The notes under the pieces: model-generated | Databases searched by the model: none | The model's input: only the letters and a program-made list of their open reading frames with translations | What the model was told of the DNA's origin: nothing | Assembly: GCA_013350335.1 (NCBI GenBank) | Contig: CM023535.1 | Coordinates: 26,008,617 to 26,072,616 of the forward strand | From: Chimonanthus salicifolius | Taxonomy: Eukaryota > Streptophyta > Magnoliopsida > Laurales > Calycanthaceae | DNA: 64,000 bases | Reading direction: 5' to 3' | Made by a program: the position numbers and the translations under genes | Shown here: in pieces, positions 23,122 to 35,883 of the stretch | Position numbering within the stretch: position 1 is the stretch's first letter | How the letters are laid out: every line of letters begins with the position of its first letter

Positions 23122-23552
23122 AGAACCACTATAAAAAATCTAAAGCGTCATCTTTGGCACATGTGGTAGGTGGAATTCCCAGCCAATTTGAGTAGGTGGA
23201 ATTCATATTCTACATGTGGTGGGTGAAATTCCCAACCAAATGAGTGAGGTGAGATTCCTACTCTAATTGTGAGAGTTTGTGAGAGTATAAGTCCCCACTT
23301 AGTGGGTTTGGGGATAGCTCAAGATTGAGTTAGTCCTAACAATGGATGTAGGTTGGCTAACCGAACCACTATATATCTTGTGTCCTTGTGCTTGTGGTGT
23401 TAGAGCTAATTCCTTGTGTTGATTGCTTAATTTCATTTGCCAACATACACACACACACACTTGAATGTTATATCCGCTATACTTAATTAATCAATCAAGT
23501 AATTTCTAAACGGACCAACGATTTTTAGATTGATCTATTCGCCCACCCCCCC

Positions 23553-23588
<36 letters not shown>

Positions 23589-23651
23589 TCCTCCTCCTCC
23601 TCCTCCTCCTCTAGGGTCAATCCTGTTCTATCACCAAAACGAGAACTTTCA
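23122..23651 (+). repeat. 3' LTR of the SIRE-like element, second part
   Basis: Resumes with AGAACCACTATAAAAAATC, matching 8356 onward. It holds a (CA)n run at 23447-23460, then a C32 run (23554-23585) and a (CTC)n run, and ends GAGAACTTTCA before the TSD ATTAT. Confidence 0.85.
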
Positions 23652-23656
23652 ATTAT

Positions 23657-24518
23657 GATCCATTCTGTTAGAGAATAGTCGTAAATAACGTTATTGGGAT
23701 ATCAACTACGATCGATAATATCAAAATATTTTTAAAATCTTGGATTTTTATTAAGAAATTAATGGAAAAGTGTCGTGGAAAATATAATATTTAAAAAAAA
23801 TAAAAATATTAATAAAATAAAATATCAATATAAAATTTAACGGGATATTATCGTAATTTTACTATTTATCAAGAATTTACTACAGTCCAATAAATCTCAG
23901 AATACTAACGATAAATGATATTATGGTTATAAAAAAGTGGTAAATTTGAAAATATAGAGATATTTGTGACATTCATTAGACAAGATTTCCAATCTTGTAA
24001 ATTAAATGACTTTTTTATTTTATTAAAAATTGAACAAATTTCTTGATTCAAATATGAATTTTTACTTTTTAAATTTTTAAATGTTGATTTAATTTTATTA
24101 AATAAATTTAAATTATTTGCCTTAAAACCTTGTCATCATTTGAATAGTTAAAAAAAAAAATTAAAACACTCGAGTGATATTCACTATCGTATTTAGTTAG
24201 ACCCGGCTCAACCATTGGGCGATTTAGGAGACGGCCTTAGATCCCCGATTAAAAAGGCCCCCATTTCTCTTAACTCAAAATCGTCGCAAAGATGGAAGGA
24301 AAAAAGATGAAGAAGAAGAGAAGAGAGAAAGAGACGAAAATGGGAAGAAAAGTGACGGAGAGGCGACGGCTTGGAGGGGAGTTGGGAGAGAAAGAGGGTT
24401 TGGGTTCCATGAGAAGTAGAAAGGAAGAAGAGAGGAAGAGATGAGGAAAGAGGGATTAGGGTTAGTGTAATGGCACGGCCCCTATAATTATTGATTTGTG
24501 AAGTAATATTAGAGGTTA
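23657..24518. other. AT-rich non-coding spacer
   Basis: No gene recognised. 23685-23830 weakly resembles 44415-44545 (gggatat..., atataaatatttaaaaaa), suggesting an old dispersed repeat. The CT-rich minus strand around 24250-24480 has open frames of low complexity and no domain. Confidence 0.4.
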
Positions 24519-25656
24519 TGTAACGCCCCGACCCGATTTTGAGCCGGGAACACTCTTCACACGTGCTCTTCACACGTGGACTTAAACATGTACCATATAT
24601 CTACCCATATACAACACATATCATACAAACAAGTATTTCCATAAATAAGATCAAGACACCATCATCCATATCAGAGTTACGTACGGTAACAAAATGGTTT
24701 ACACATGTTTAAAATAGGAGTACCATATGCGGTACTTAAACAAAATATTGTCATAGGGACATAAACAAAAAGAATGTGAAAGTTCCCTTTGGTGCTAGAA
24801 GAAAGACTGAGATTGTCCCTAGAGGGGGGTGAATAGGACAATCCCCAATTTTTATGGTCTTCACAAATTTCTTGCTTACTTAACAAATTTGCAGAGTATT
24901 GATAATGTTAATCAAGAGAGATGGGTTGTGTGATCAAAAGTGTGCACAATTATAAGAACAATCACACGAGTAAAGATCAACACGCACAATACCAATTTAT
25001 AGTGATTCGGTTAAACAACCTACATCCACTCTAAGGACTCACCCAACCTTGGGTTATCCCAAATTCAGTATGTGGAGACTTACACTCTCACAAATAGAGT
25101 AGGACTTCCACCATACTCAATTGATTGGGAATTCCACCCACCACATTTGCCAGAGACAATGCTCTTGATTTTTTATAGTGGTTCCGGAGCTAAACCTCCT
25201 TAATCCACTTGTCCTAGATTTTGAAAGGTTCTACCAACCCAAGGTCTACTTCCTTATCCCTCTATTTTTTATAGTGGTTTCAGCTTCCTTGCCTTAGTCC
25301 ACTTCATAAAATGATTTATAAAATAAAATCACTAAGAAACACTTGCCTTTGTATGAGCTCACTTGTAGATGTATGCTTCTTGAGGAAGCTCTCCCAATGT
25401 GATGTCAACGATGTTGAGGATGTGCCTTTTATATGCTCAATCACAATCTATGTGAGGTTTCTAGGATTTAAATGTGTCAATAGATTCCTAGATCTATGTT
25501 TCTTTCTCTCTCTCTCTTAATCACAATCATGAAGATTGGATATTTGATTCACCAAGTGTAGTGCATGGAGAGGAGGTGGGGAGCACTAGATTTGCCTTAG
25601 AATTTACCTATGGAAAATGTCCATGGAATCCACCCAAAACCCAACTTGGTTTGGTG

Positions 25657-25664
25657 TTTAAATA
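25657..25664 (-). promoter_or_regulatory. TATA-like box of the SIRE-like solo LTR
   Basis: TATTTAAA on the minus strand, between the motif-rich U3 and the R/U5 half, at about the place of TCTATAAATA in the related LTRs. Confidence 0.45.
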
Positions 25665-25812
25665 GGAAAACAAGAGAAGTTCTAGAGCTAACACGGGCAA
25701 TTGGTCGCCACCGGCGATGGGTTACGTAGCCAAAAGAGTCGTTGGAATGTTATCGTTGCGCATTAAATGTTTCCCAACGGCTATAAAACTGACACAGATA
25801 ACAGATCGTCAT

Positions 25813-26627
25813 TGTAACACCCCCGATTTTCATTTCATAAATATATATTAGAATTGTCCATTTAATTTGTGAATTAATGGAATGGAAGTTAAATAATGGA
25901 AATGGGCCCTAAATGGGTAAGGTAATTGGGTCAATTACCCAATTAAGACCCAACGGGTCATGGATAAGGTTGAATTGAAAATAGTTGGGTAAGCCTTTAA
26001 TAAATGGGTCAATTGTCCCATTGAGATTCAATGGGGTATGATGAGTTTATTTTTAAGTAAATGGATAAGAGATTAATTTAATTGGGTCAAATACCCAATT
26101 AAGATTCAAGGCATGGGGTCCACCTCATCAAGTGAGGTGGCATGTATATGAGGTGGCATGTGAATGACATGGCCAAGTGGGACCGTAAATACCATGTGGT
26201 GCATGGTCTGCCATGCCATAGTTGACTTCGTCAACCATGGGTGAGCTCAAAGGTGAAGTTGAATTGTGTTGAGTTGGAAATTAAATTACTTGAGTTAAGT
26301 GAGAAATGAGTTCAAATAATTAAATTGAGTTGAGCCGAGTTGCATGGAAGTGGCGGAGACTTCTTAGTGAGTCAAGTGGGAGATGGAGGGTTTCCATCTC
26401 AAAGGATGAAACCCAAAAGGCACAAACCCAAGGTGCACACGTTGGAAGCTCAAGGGGTGTCTTGATTGAAGCCAAGAGTCTCCTTGGTTAAGTCAAGGGA
26501 CTCATTGGTCAAAGGAAACATTATGAGGGGAGATGGAGAGTTTTTGGGCTGTTACAAAGGGATGCCAACCAAGGGGCACACCCCACCCCTTGGCCGAATT
26601 TTCCATTGAAGAACAAGGAGATTTACA

Positions 26628-26658
<31 letters not shown>

Positions 26659-29248
26659 TTTCATCTCTAGACTTAAAAGTTGCTGAAGAACAAGAAAGGA
26701 AGGAAGGGATTGAAAGGAGTTTGGACTGATTTCAAGGAGACACCACCAAGGGGGCACTTCACACCTTTGGCCGATCCTCTCTCCATTGAGAGCAAAGAGA
26801 TTCCATCTTCTCTTCTCTCTCCCTCTCTCATTTTTGTTGTTAAACTTGGAGAAGGTTGGTGGAAGAATCAGTTAAGAACAAAGAAAGGAAAGAAGGGCTG
26901 AGGAATAAAGACAGAACGAAAGAAACGAAGGAGACGGGTAAAGGTATGTCTCATATTTGTTTAGATGGGAATGTGATTAAGGAAGTCATGGACTTGGCCA
27001 TGGGTGGCCGAATCCATGGGCTTCAAGCGTGGTTAGAATAATAGTCAAAATGTTATATGATCATGGAATTAATATATATTCAAGAAATGGATATGTATTA
27101 AAAGCAAACCATCGAAGGATTGGGTACACAACTGCATGATAAGGGTACAAAGGATGGAATGGTTAGGAAAGACCTAACTTTGGTTATTGAGTAGTGTACA
27201 TCTATTGATTGTATGTATAAATGGTTAATACATGATTAGACATGATTAAGGGATGAATTTCATGAAGAAAATAATGTACACACATACAAACAAAAGAAGA
27301 CTGAACAAGGGTTGCACTGTCCACGGGACGGGTAACAGACGTGGATAGGGTGTGTGGGCGCGGATGGGATGCGCTATCTGCAGGACGGGTATTACCGTCC
27401 ACGGACGGGTTTCTACGGTCCGCATGATAGGTAACGGACGGTAATCAGGCGGGGTTCAATCGACTAAATCCTTGATTCAGTCTACTGAATTTAAAAGTGA
27501 AAATTTTAAATAATTTTTCCAGAGGTTCAGTTTATCTGGAATAATGTATGGAATGATTAATTGAAATAAAAAAAATCAAATTGATTGTAATATGTGATCG
27601 AATTTAATAAGATGGAAAGAATATGAAAAAGGAAGAACAATGGGTTCAGCCATGTTGTATGGCCGAACCCTATGGATGATTTTATGGATCTATATATATT
27701 TAAAAGATTAAATGACTAACTAGGGATTATTAGATTAAGAAATAAAAAAATGAATGATGATTGACTCGCCTTGTTTAAAATAAAACAAGGATAAAAGAGG
27801 GTCAAAAACCAAAGAATGAGGTTCGACCATGTTGTATAGCCGAACCCCATTGATGAGTTATTGTGGACATGAACACATTTCAGCCATGATGTATGGCCGA
27901 AACCCATTGAGGGTCTTAACCGGTTTAAGGCCCATGATGCGTTGAGAAATGAACATGGGATGATGTAGGGGATGATAGAAATCAAATGGATCATCAAATT
28001 GATTTTATTTATGTGCTAAATGTAATAAGGAAAAGGAGATTCGCATAGTGTTTGCAATTTGGTTTCGACATGATCATTGAACGTGACCTTCACGAAAACA
28101 GCAAGGATATTATCTTGGACGTTGGTAGGATTTCTACCTTGTTGAGATGCATATGGATCTTATATGTTATTGATTTTTATTTCAATACAATGGTTATTTT
28201 GGTAAATCAAATGGTGAAAGCTTTATGAACTAAATTTCAATATGATTTTGATATGATATGGTATTTCTGCATTCAGGATCTCATGCATGGCATGGGAGGG
28301 AACATGAGGGAGGAGTCATGCTCCATTCGGTGATTCCGATTAACGTACATGGGGAGGAGTCCACTCTCCATAGGTATATCCGATTCGTATACGTGGGGAG
28401 GAGTCCACACTGATTCCGAGTAACTTATGTGGGAAGGAGTCCATGCTCCATTCGGTGGTTCCGATTAACATACATGGGGAGGAGTTCACACTCCATTCGG
28501 TGTTTTAAATCAACATACGTGGGGAGATATACAGTAACATGGTGGTACATCACAAAACACTGTGGAAGTAATTGGCCAAGGAACACTTGATATGATTTGT
28601 ATGGTGATAATATGGAGATTGGGTGGGGGATCATTGGCATATAACACCCATGGCATTGACATGTACATGAGCATGATTTAGATATGATTATCATGCGTTG
28701 ATTTTGATACTTTTAATTCTGATTTTTATATTGATCTGATGTATATAACCCTACCTGGAATTCCTACTGGGCACGTTGACTAACGCCCTACTTCTACCCT
28801 TTAGATGATGGAACAGGGAATGGAACGGACGATGGACGTGAAAGAAGCCAAGCTTAGGAGCTTGGGCAGATTCTATTTATTTTGCTTAATTTATTTGGAA
28901 CAATGTATTTGAGATAATTAGCATTTGGGATTGTAATAACTAGATTCATTTTGCTATGGTTGAATGATGATTATTTGAAATTAAGTTAATTTATATTGAT
29001 TGGCTTCCTTGCACATAATATCATGTTTATGGATGTTTTCCATTTATATAATAATTTCGCAGTTAATCGTTAGCGTGTGAACTGTTTTGTGGACTTGGTC
29101 CACGCACACGTATTGTTGGCCAGTTAAGGGTCGGGTTTGGAAACCCGGACTTAGCTCGCGTCGTGACGTTCCCTCTCTCTCTCTCACTCTTTATTTAAAA
29201 AAAAAAATACTTTGATTTTCGGTGAGTGAAAAAGGGCTGGGCATTACA
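25813..29248 (+). mobile_element. Gypsy solo LTR, 3.44 kb
   Basis: TGTAACACCCCCG to GGGCTGGGCATTACA, with a perfect TSD GTCAT at 25808-25812 and 29249-29253. It matches both ends of the composite block 14091-23121. It contains paired AATTGGGT/ACCCAATT palindromes, a (CT)n run near 26632-26655, three GGTTCGGCCAT-type palindromes (27640-27905) and a five-unit tandem repeat (28307-28526). No coding region. Confidence 0.93.
28307..28526 (+). repeat. Tandem repeat of five GGGGAGGAGTCC units
   Basis: Units of about 36-47 bp: GGAGGAGTCCAYRCTCC, ATTCGGTG, then CCGATTAAC and TACGTGG. Located where the composite block has its three hairpin boxes. Confidence 0.85.
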
Positions 29249-31714
29249 GTCATTTTCACGACTGGTTGTACAAAATTCCATACGATGGGTCGTTCTCACG
29301 ATTGGATCGTATCGACAGTTTTCAGTAAAAAAATGCTCTCCACTAAAATGACCATATCTTGCCCTTCCAAACTCTGTTTTGAGTGTTCTGAGCTCTATGA
29401 AAAGATATTTCAATGTTCTATCCAACCATGGTGTTTTTACTAGTTGATTACTTCATTTGTAAAGTGAAAGTGACTCCCAAGTCATGAAATTTTGACACTC
29501 AACATTTTTCCCAAGATTTGTTCATGGATACCCCAAGTCTTTGGTCCATTTCCTCTAGGCATGCTTATGTTTTACCAAAGAGTATTCTAAGCCTAGGGAG
29601 GGTCTGTGTCATCGATGAGTCGACAGTCATGGCACCGAGGGGTTGGTCCATACTAGAGTCTCGGTCTGGGACAACACTTTGCAGACTGAGTTTAAAGTCC
29701 CGAAACTTGTCATGTCTAGAACGACCTGTCGTCCCCACCGAGGGGTCGGTCCTGGTATTCTCGACCGGTCTGTCTACCGACGGGTCTGTGTTCCCAACAG
29801 CACCCCTTTGAGTTCTAAGACCCAGATCTCACCTTATTCACATCGAGGAGTCGATGACCACGACTGGTCAATAAACTTATCACTGAGGGGTTGGTGCATA
29901 CGAAACTCTCGATCAGAGGCATACCCAGAATTATAGTTCTATGATCCAAAACCTCTATCAATCTGGCCGACCAGTTTATGACAATGATGAGTCGATCCTA
30001 TCTCCACCGAGGGGTCAGTACGAACGACTGGTCGTGTTGACAGTGAAACCTAATACATATTTTCAAGTTGGAATCCAATTCACTGTCAAGCAACCTCTAG
30101 GCTTGTTTATGTCCATTACCAACATATCAACTCAGCCTAAGAAAGGTCATCCTAAGGTGTTGAGTTCCACCTAAAGTCATCTATGGCCAAATTACCTTTG
30201 TGATAGCCTTACAGTGATGATGAATCCGCACTTGATCCTCCAATGCTTGAGTTCTTGATTCAATCTTCATCACTTGAGTCTTGATCATTGCTTCAAACTT
30301 CCGAGACAATGCTTCAGCTAAGTAATGGAATTGACAAATAGGTTACTTGGCAAGCCGGGGCGCTAACAGAATGTAATTTCCTTCAGTAGGAAATGCAGTC
30401 AACGACATTCGCACTCCCACCCTAAGTCTGCATTGGAGGTTCCTCCTCCTCGGGTACTAATCGTGAAATGTGAGGGGTGTGAACTCCATGCTCAGTGAAT
30501 AGAAATTAATATAATACAATAATCAACATCGGGTTACAGTATGTAGGTAATCATAATCATCATAATGGTCTACTTATACCATTTATCACAATTGAAATCA
30601 TAATTGGTCTACTTTACTAATATATTAAGTCACCATCACTGCCATACCATTGTCATACACCAGAAGCACTACATTTGTTATTCAAAAACATTAAGTCCCG
30701 ACATGGTCAAAATACAGCATCTTACAAGAGCATAAACGACCCCAATGGTCCAGCCTATCGCCAATAAAATACATGACCTAAATGGTCTAACACCAATGGT
30801 CAACAATATCCCAACAACTAAGTGTGTGGAGGCGGTAGCAACTTCATAGTTCAATATCTCACCATAACATGATGCTCAGGTTCTCACATCGGAGCATTTC
30901 ATCATCAATATCACAATACCATGCATAATAAACATCATTAGTATCAATATGAATATATCTTAGCAATGTATCAAGTCTATGCATGTAAGTGGGTTTATTT
31001 TCGTTTATAGACTATTAGACCTGGACTGCCTGACACCATGCTATACTTCTGTTCTAATAGTTAGAACAATTTTCATCCTTCACATGGAAACAGTGTCAAC
31101 TCTCACATTCTAGCATATTCAGTCTTTCCATATCATGTAAAATCCATGAAACCACTCATTGCACTAGATTTACATAACCTGATTTACCCATGCAATATTA
31201 CTAAGTCTTCTTACTGTAAAAATGTAGGGTATCAAGAGTATCTATTACATAAATAGGAATACAATGAATAAACATTCATAAACAAACATAATAAACATTC
31301 ATAGACTGTGCAATATACATTCATAGCATTTCAAATCTTTCTAACTTATTTTCTAGAATTTCCAAGGGAAATGGAAATGAATAGTAACCTACTATGAGGA
31401 CCATAGTAGGTTACTATTCATTTTAAGTTAAAGTTAGAATAATCAACCAATCAAAACACCCAATAAGAATAAAAATGAAGTACTCCGTGCCCAATCTCAT
31501 ATTTCTTCCTGGCCAGGGTAGAGTATTGAGACTTTGCTCAGAGGTACAATACATGAAAGTAAAGTCCTCAGGCCACTACACATATTACCATCTGTATTAG
31601 ACCATGGAGACATATTGAGTTAGGCCTAGAGAGATATAAAATGCTCAGGCCACTACTGATATTATCCTATGGATTGAACCATGGAGAAATATTGAGTTAG
31701 GTCTAGAGAGTAAG

Positions 31715-33707
31715 TGATGAGCACTGGAAAATCACTATTTTACCCTTATATTTTGACTAGTTAGTCATTGTTTTGTGTGTTTTAAGATATGTTTAGTGGG
31801 ATTTTGGAAGCTTTAAAGGATTTACAGTGAAATATAAGATATGAGAATTCAAATGGTGAATTTTGCAATTTATGGGCATAAGTTGATATTTTTGGAAAGT
31901 TGGATTTTTATTAATTATTTTACCACAATTTTAAGTGTTTTATTTGTAAACTAATTAATTCAAATCCATTTATGAAAGTTTGGATTAATTTAGTCATTTT
32001 TAGAATTGAATGTAAGTGGTAAAATTATTTATTAGATTTTGCATACTCTTAAAAGTCCATTTATTAAGCCCATTAAGAAAAGCCCATGAAGAAATCCACA
32101 TGTGTGAAGCTACTTTCATCATCTCAGGATACATATGAAGAAATTCGAAACTTACAAGACATTATAAGAGGATTTTCGAATTTGGTAAGTGGATTGAGGA
32201 AAAAGAAACAAAATAAGAAGTGGAGAAAAACAATGAAGGTTTGATAGAGCTTCCGTATTTTGATCATAAATTTTCACTCCAATATCCGATTGTTTTGATT
32301 TCTTTTGGGTTAGAAAGAAAACTTCAATGGATACAACTTTGTAGTTTATGATATTTCATGATTCGGACATTAACTAAGTCCAAATAGAGCTGCAAGGTGG
32401 TACATGTGTAAAAAGGGGGATTTTGCACCCACTTTCCTTGAACGAATTTTTCTATTTTTTCCACCTCCTTGCCTCCTTTAATCCATTCTATGTTTAGCAC
32501 AAATAATATCAGTCCTCCAAGTGTCCCTTGCTTTATTTAAATATTTAAATCCAAGTCATTCATTCCACCTCCTTTCATCTATAAATATTATCCCTCTCCC
32601 ATTGAGAAAATTGAACTTGGGTTGTTGTTTTGGAGAGCATAGAGAGGAGGAAGAGAAGAGAAGAAAAATAAGAGAAAGGCTTGGAGAATTTGATCTTCAC
32701 ATGGGTTTCTAGGTTGGTCAATTTTAATTTTCCATGATTTTCTTGTATGTCTTTACTTTAATTTAAGGTTTTGTAATTTTAATTCTTTGTTTTATTAATA
32801 AAATTAAGACAAGTTTTTTAGATCTATGGTTTTCCACTTAATGTGTGTTGATTATGATAGTTTGATTTGATTTTTAATCTATTTATGAATGCATGCTTTG
32901 ATTCAATCTTAGAATTTTCATCTTAAACATCCCATTTTTTGGAAAGTTTAGAACCTTAATTTTCCATTCTAAGGCTCTTTTTAAGAGTAGGTGAAGAATT
33001 TAGGTTTGGAATTTTATGTTGAATTCTCTCTAAGCCCAAGGTTTATTTTGATTATTTCTTAATTAATGAAACTCATGTCTCTCTTAATTAAAATAATTAT
33101 GAATGAAAATTTTGAATCAATAATCATTAATAAATGTGAGCTCCATTTTCTAGGTTTTGATTTTATTTTTAAAGTATTGAAAATAACGCCTCCTTAATCT
33201 TCAACCCAAATTCCATTGTAAATATGTATATATGTTTCATTTTATTTTTTTTTATTTATCAATTCAAATTCTTGAAAAATGTGGAACTAGGTTGGTAAAT
33301 TAATTAATTGCATCTTAATTCTGTGCTCTAAGTTAGATTGAGATTATTTATAATTTTTAGATTAATTCCACCATCTTAATTGAAATTAAATGAATTTTGT
33401 GTTTTCCATGAAAATTAGATCTCTTCAATGGTTCCTTTCTAATTTTAGATGTTGTTCCTATTTTTGGATTCGTTTTCTATTTTTAGAATATTTCTAAATT
33501 AAAATTAGATTTCCTAGATTAGAGAATTAATACCATGTTTAAGATTTATTTCTATGATTTTTTAAATTTCTTAAAATATTTAATTCAGTGGTATATTTTT
33601 CACGGATATATTTTCCTAAGTTCCGATGGGTTCGACCTTGCACTCAATTGCTATACTATCTAATGGTTCGTGCGTTTGCGAGTTATAAATTTAAAATTTG
33701 CACAACA
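31715..33707 (+). mobile_element. Tat/Athila-type gypsy LTR, probably solo
   Basis: Starts TGATGAGCACTGG and ends with a GTGCGTTTGCGAGTTATAAAT...GCACAACA segment. GTGCG-TTGCGAG followed by an ACAACA end is characteristic of plant Tat/Athila LTRs. A TATA box at 32578-32589 is followed by a purine-rich stretch (gagaggaggaagag). It interrupts the outer LTR between the ggtctagagag segment and the CGGCCTGGAAGTGAAT segment at about 33785. I could not find a matching TSD, and about 77 bp after 33707 are unassigned, so the boundaries may be eroded. Confidence 0.6.
32578..32589 (+). promoter_or_regulatory. TATA box of the Tat/Athila-type LTR
   Basis: TCTATAAATATT, upstream of a long purine-rich leader. 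Confidence 0.5.
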
Positions 33708-34062
33708 TACAAAAAAGAAATCATTTAATGCCCAATCCCTTTTTACCAACGAGCGGTGTTTCCACTGCGCTACAGGTAATGGATTTTCGGCCTGGAAGTG
33801 AATACACAAAGTGATAATAAAATACAAAAGGGCTAGTATCATTTTTAATTAAAAAAATCTAGCATCTGTAAGTTAACATCAAAGATTAAGACATGATACA
33901 TAACATAAATCAAAAATAAATTTCAAGAATCAGTTCTAGGTTCCTCGGACCATACTTCGGAACATGGTACTGTGGCTTCGAAACTTCCAAGCCGCTATCC
34001 TAATTACTGTGTTTTATCAGAACCTTCGAAGTTTGGTTTACCTTCTTCGAAACATGGGTTTT

Positions 34063-34692
34063 ACCCTTCGGAACTTCATAAGTCCAGGTCTCGGAACTTC
34101 TAAGCCTGTTCCGAAAGGAGAATTAGCAAAGGCAAGAAAACAGTTAGCCTCGGTCTACTTCGGAACTGATCAAGGTCTACTCGGATCTTCAGAGCTGTTC
34201 GGAATGTCCGGAGATGTCCTCGGAACAACGTGTCTGTCCAGCAGAGGCAAAGAAAACAGTTGGCCTCTGTTTGCTTCGGAACTCCTGAACATCAGTTCGG
34301 AACTTCGAGCTTAGTCTCAGAACTTCTAAATATCGTCTTTTTCAACCTATCACCTGCAACCAATGTAGTGAGATCGTCTTTTACCCTTCGGAACTTCAGA
34401 AGTTCAGGTCTCAGAACATCGGAGCCTGTTTCGAAAAGAGAATTAGCAGAGGCAAGAAAACAGTTAGCCTCAGTCTGCTTTGGAACTGGTCAAGGTCTGC
34501 TCGGATCTTCAGAGCTGTTCGGAACATCTCGAGATGTCCTCGGAACGTCCATGTCTGTCCAGCAGAAACAAAGAAAACAGTTGGCCTCTGTTTGCTTCGG
34601 AACACCAAAACATTAGCTCGAAACTTCAGAGCTTAGTCTCGGATCTTCTGAAGATCGTCTTTTTCAACCTCTCACCTGCAACCAATGCAATG
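34063..34692. repeat. 320 bp tandem duplication rich in TCGGAACTTC
   Basis: ACCCTTCGGAACTTC starts units at 34063 and 34383. Both run to a cacctgcaaccaatg segment. Each unit carries many (T)CGGAAC or TTCGGA motifs at irregular spacing, which extend upstream to about 33950. It lies in the outer LTR and is absent from the relative at 1-2954. Confidence 0.9.
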
Positions 34693-35883
34693 GGTTTCTT
34701 GAATTCATTTTTCACATCCTTCTGGTTTGATTTTACTAATTAAATCACTTAAACACAAGAAAATCCAAAGTTTCTACTAATTTTCAAAATTGATTTTGAA
34801 ACTCAAATCTACCCGAATTTAACTCTGTTTGATCCTAAACATGTTAGAATTTGAAAATAAACATAATGGTTACCTTTGCTTTGCAAAACGGGTTGAGTTT
34901 CAGCAATTTGAAAAAACTTCTACTTAAGCTGGAGTTGTGAAATGGTGTAAGAAGAAGTTGTTTTGGAAGAGGAAAAGAGATAGAGAAGGAGCATCAGCAA
35001 TGGGGATTTCAACTGTGGAACCCACTACATATGCTGCCCTTAAATAGATTTGAAGGAGTATGGCGGTAGGCTTGCCACTTGCTGGAAAACCACCCACTTT
35101 ACTCTGCAAGCTACGACTGTAGCTTGCATGAGTCAATACCCATGTTGTTGCTTCCGTTCGTCACCTGCTATTCAGGTGTTTAAATTTTTTTTCCTATTTA
35201 CGTTTTAGTCCATCAAACTTATTTATAGTTTAGTCCACTGTTATTTATTTCCATTATTTAACTATTAAAAGATTTAATTTAATTTAATCCAACTGATTCA
35301 AATCATAGAGGATTAAAAATCATAAATACTATAAAAATTTGGAAGACAACACACCTAGAAATTTAATTGATTTAAATAAAAAAAATATTTTAGACAATTT
35401 CCTTAAATCAAATTTCATTTATTAAAAAGGTTTAAAACTTTTAATTTCAAAATGCAAAAATACAAAATGTTATACACAGATTAATCATAATGTATTTTCT
35501 TAAAATTTTCTATCTTCCAAAATTATTTAAAATAATTATTTCTTATAGATCGGGAACTTTTTAGGACAAATTATTAATATTTCTGAAATCAAAAATACAA
35601 TTAACAGATTCTATAATTTCAGAATTTAAATCCCTATCAATAAATTCATACAATATTCAAATATCAATTTAAAATCATAAAATAACAATATTTATGGTAA
35701 ATTACAATTTTGCCCCTCCCACTTAAATGAGTTGAATCTACGAGCTACCGAGTTCTGATTGGGCTGATCCTGGACTTTTCAAAAATTTCAAACCGTAATC
35801 TTCATAATTAATGGGTCAAAATATGATTTATTAACATTAATCACACAATTAAGTCTTAACTCGGGTCAGGGTATTACAAGTTA

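Larger units (their letters stand above)
7070..23651 (+). mobile_element. Large non-autonomous LTR retrotransposon, copia/SIRE-like, with a 9 kb insertion in its 3' LTR
   Basis: The outer ends are TGTTAG at 7070 and TTTCA at 23651, flanked by the 5 bp TSD ATTAT (7065-7069 and 23652-23656). The 5' LTR (7070 to about 8820) matches the 3' LTR, which starts at 12796 and is interrupted at 14091-23121. A purine-rich GACAAAAGGGAAGAT precedes the 3' LTR. TGTTAG starts, a C tract close to the LTR end, and repeated GGGGGAGA in the region before the 3' LTR are usual in plant Maximus/SIRE copia elements; that assignment is inference. The 4 kb interior has no recognisable reverse transcriptase or integrase. 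Confidence 0.82.
24777..30368 (-). mobile_element. SIRE-like solo LTR (minus) with a gypsy LTR inside it
   Basis: On the minus strand it starts TGTTAGCGCCCCGGCTTG at 30368 and ends GGGAACTTTCA at 24777. This matches the start and end of the LTRs at 12796 and 23651. The TSD GAATG flanks it exactly (24772-24776 and 30369-30373). Without the insertion 25813-29248 it is about 2.15 kb. It carries the same ACCGACC/TCGGT motif group (29570-30020) and the G/C tract near its end (24820). A single LTR with a perfect TSD indicates LTR-LTR recombination that removed the element body. Confidence 0.92.
24519..35878 (-). mobile_element. Gypsy solo LTR containing several later insertions
   Basis: Ends are TGTAACGCCCCGACCC at 24519 and GGGTCAGGGTATTACA at 35878, with flanks GGTTA (24514-24518) and AGTTA (35879-35883), a TSD with one mismatch. 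Orientation is minus, by comparison with 1-2954 and because GGCTCAAAATCGGGTCG-type sequence is usual at the 3' end of such LTRs. Own sequence is 24519-24776, 30374-31714 and about 33785-35878. The rest is inserted. No coding region. Confidence 0.78.

Noticed and set aside
24180..24518. Possible gene start on the minus strand with CT-rich leader
   Set aside because: Open frame is low complexity, with no splice or domain support.
28307..28526. Regular repeats considered as a CRISPR-like array
   Set aside because: Units are contiguous and degenerate with no unique spacers, in a plant LTR.
34230..34616. 128-codon ORF with repeated Ser/Leu/Phe peptides
   Set aside because: Product of the TCGGAACTTC-rich duplicated DNA; both strands and several frames are open.
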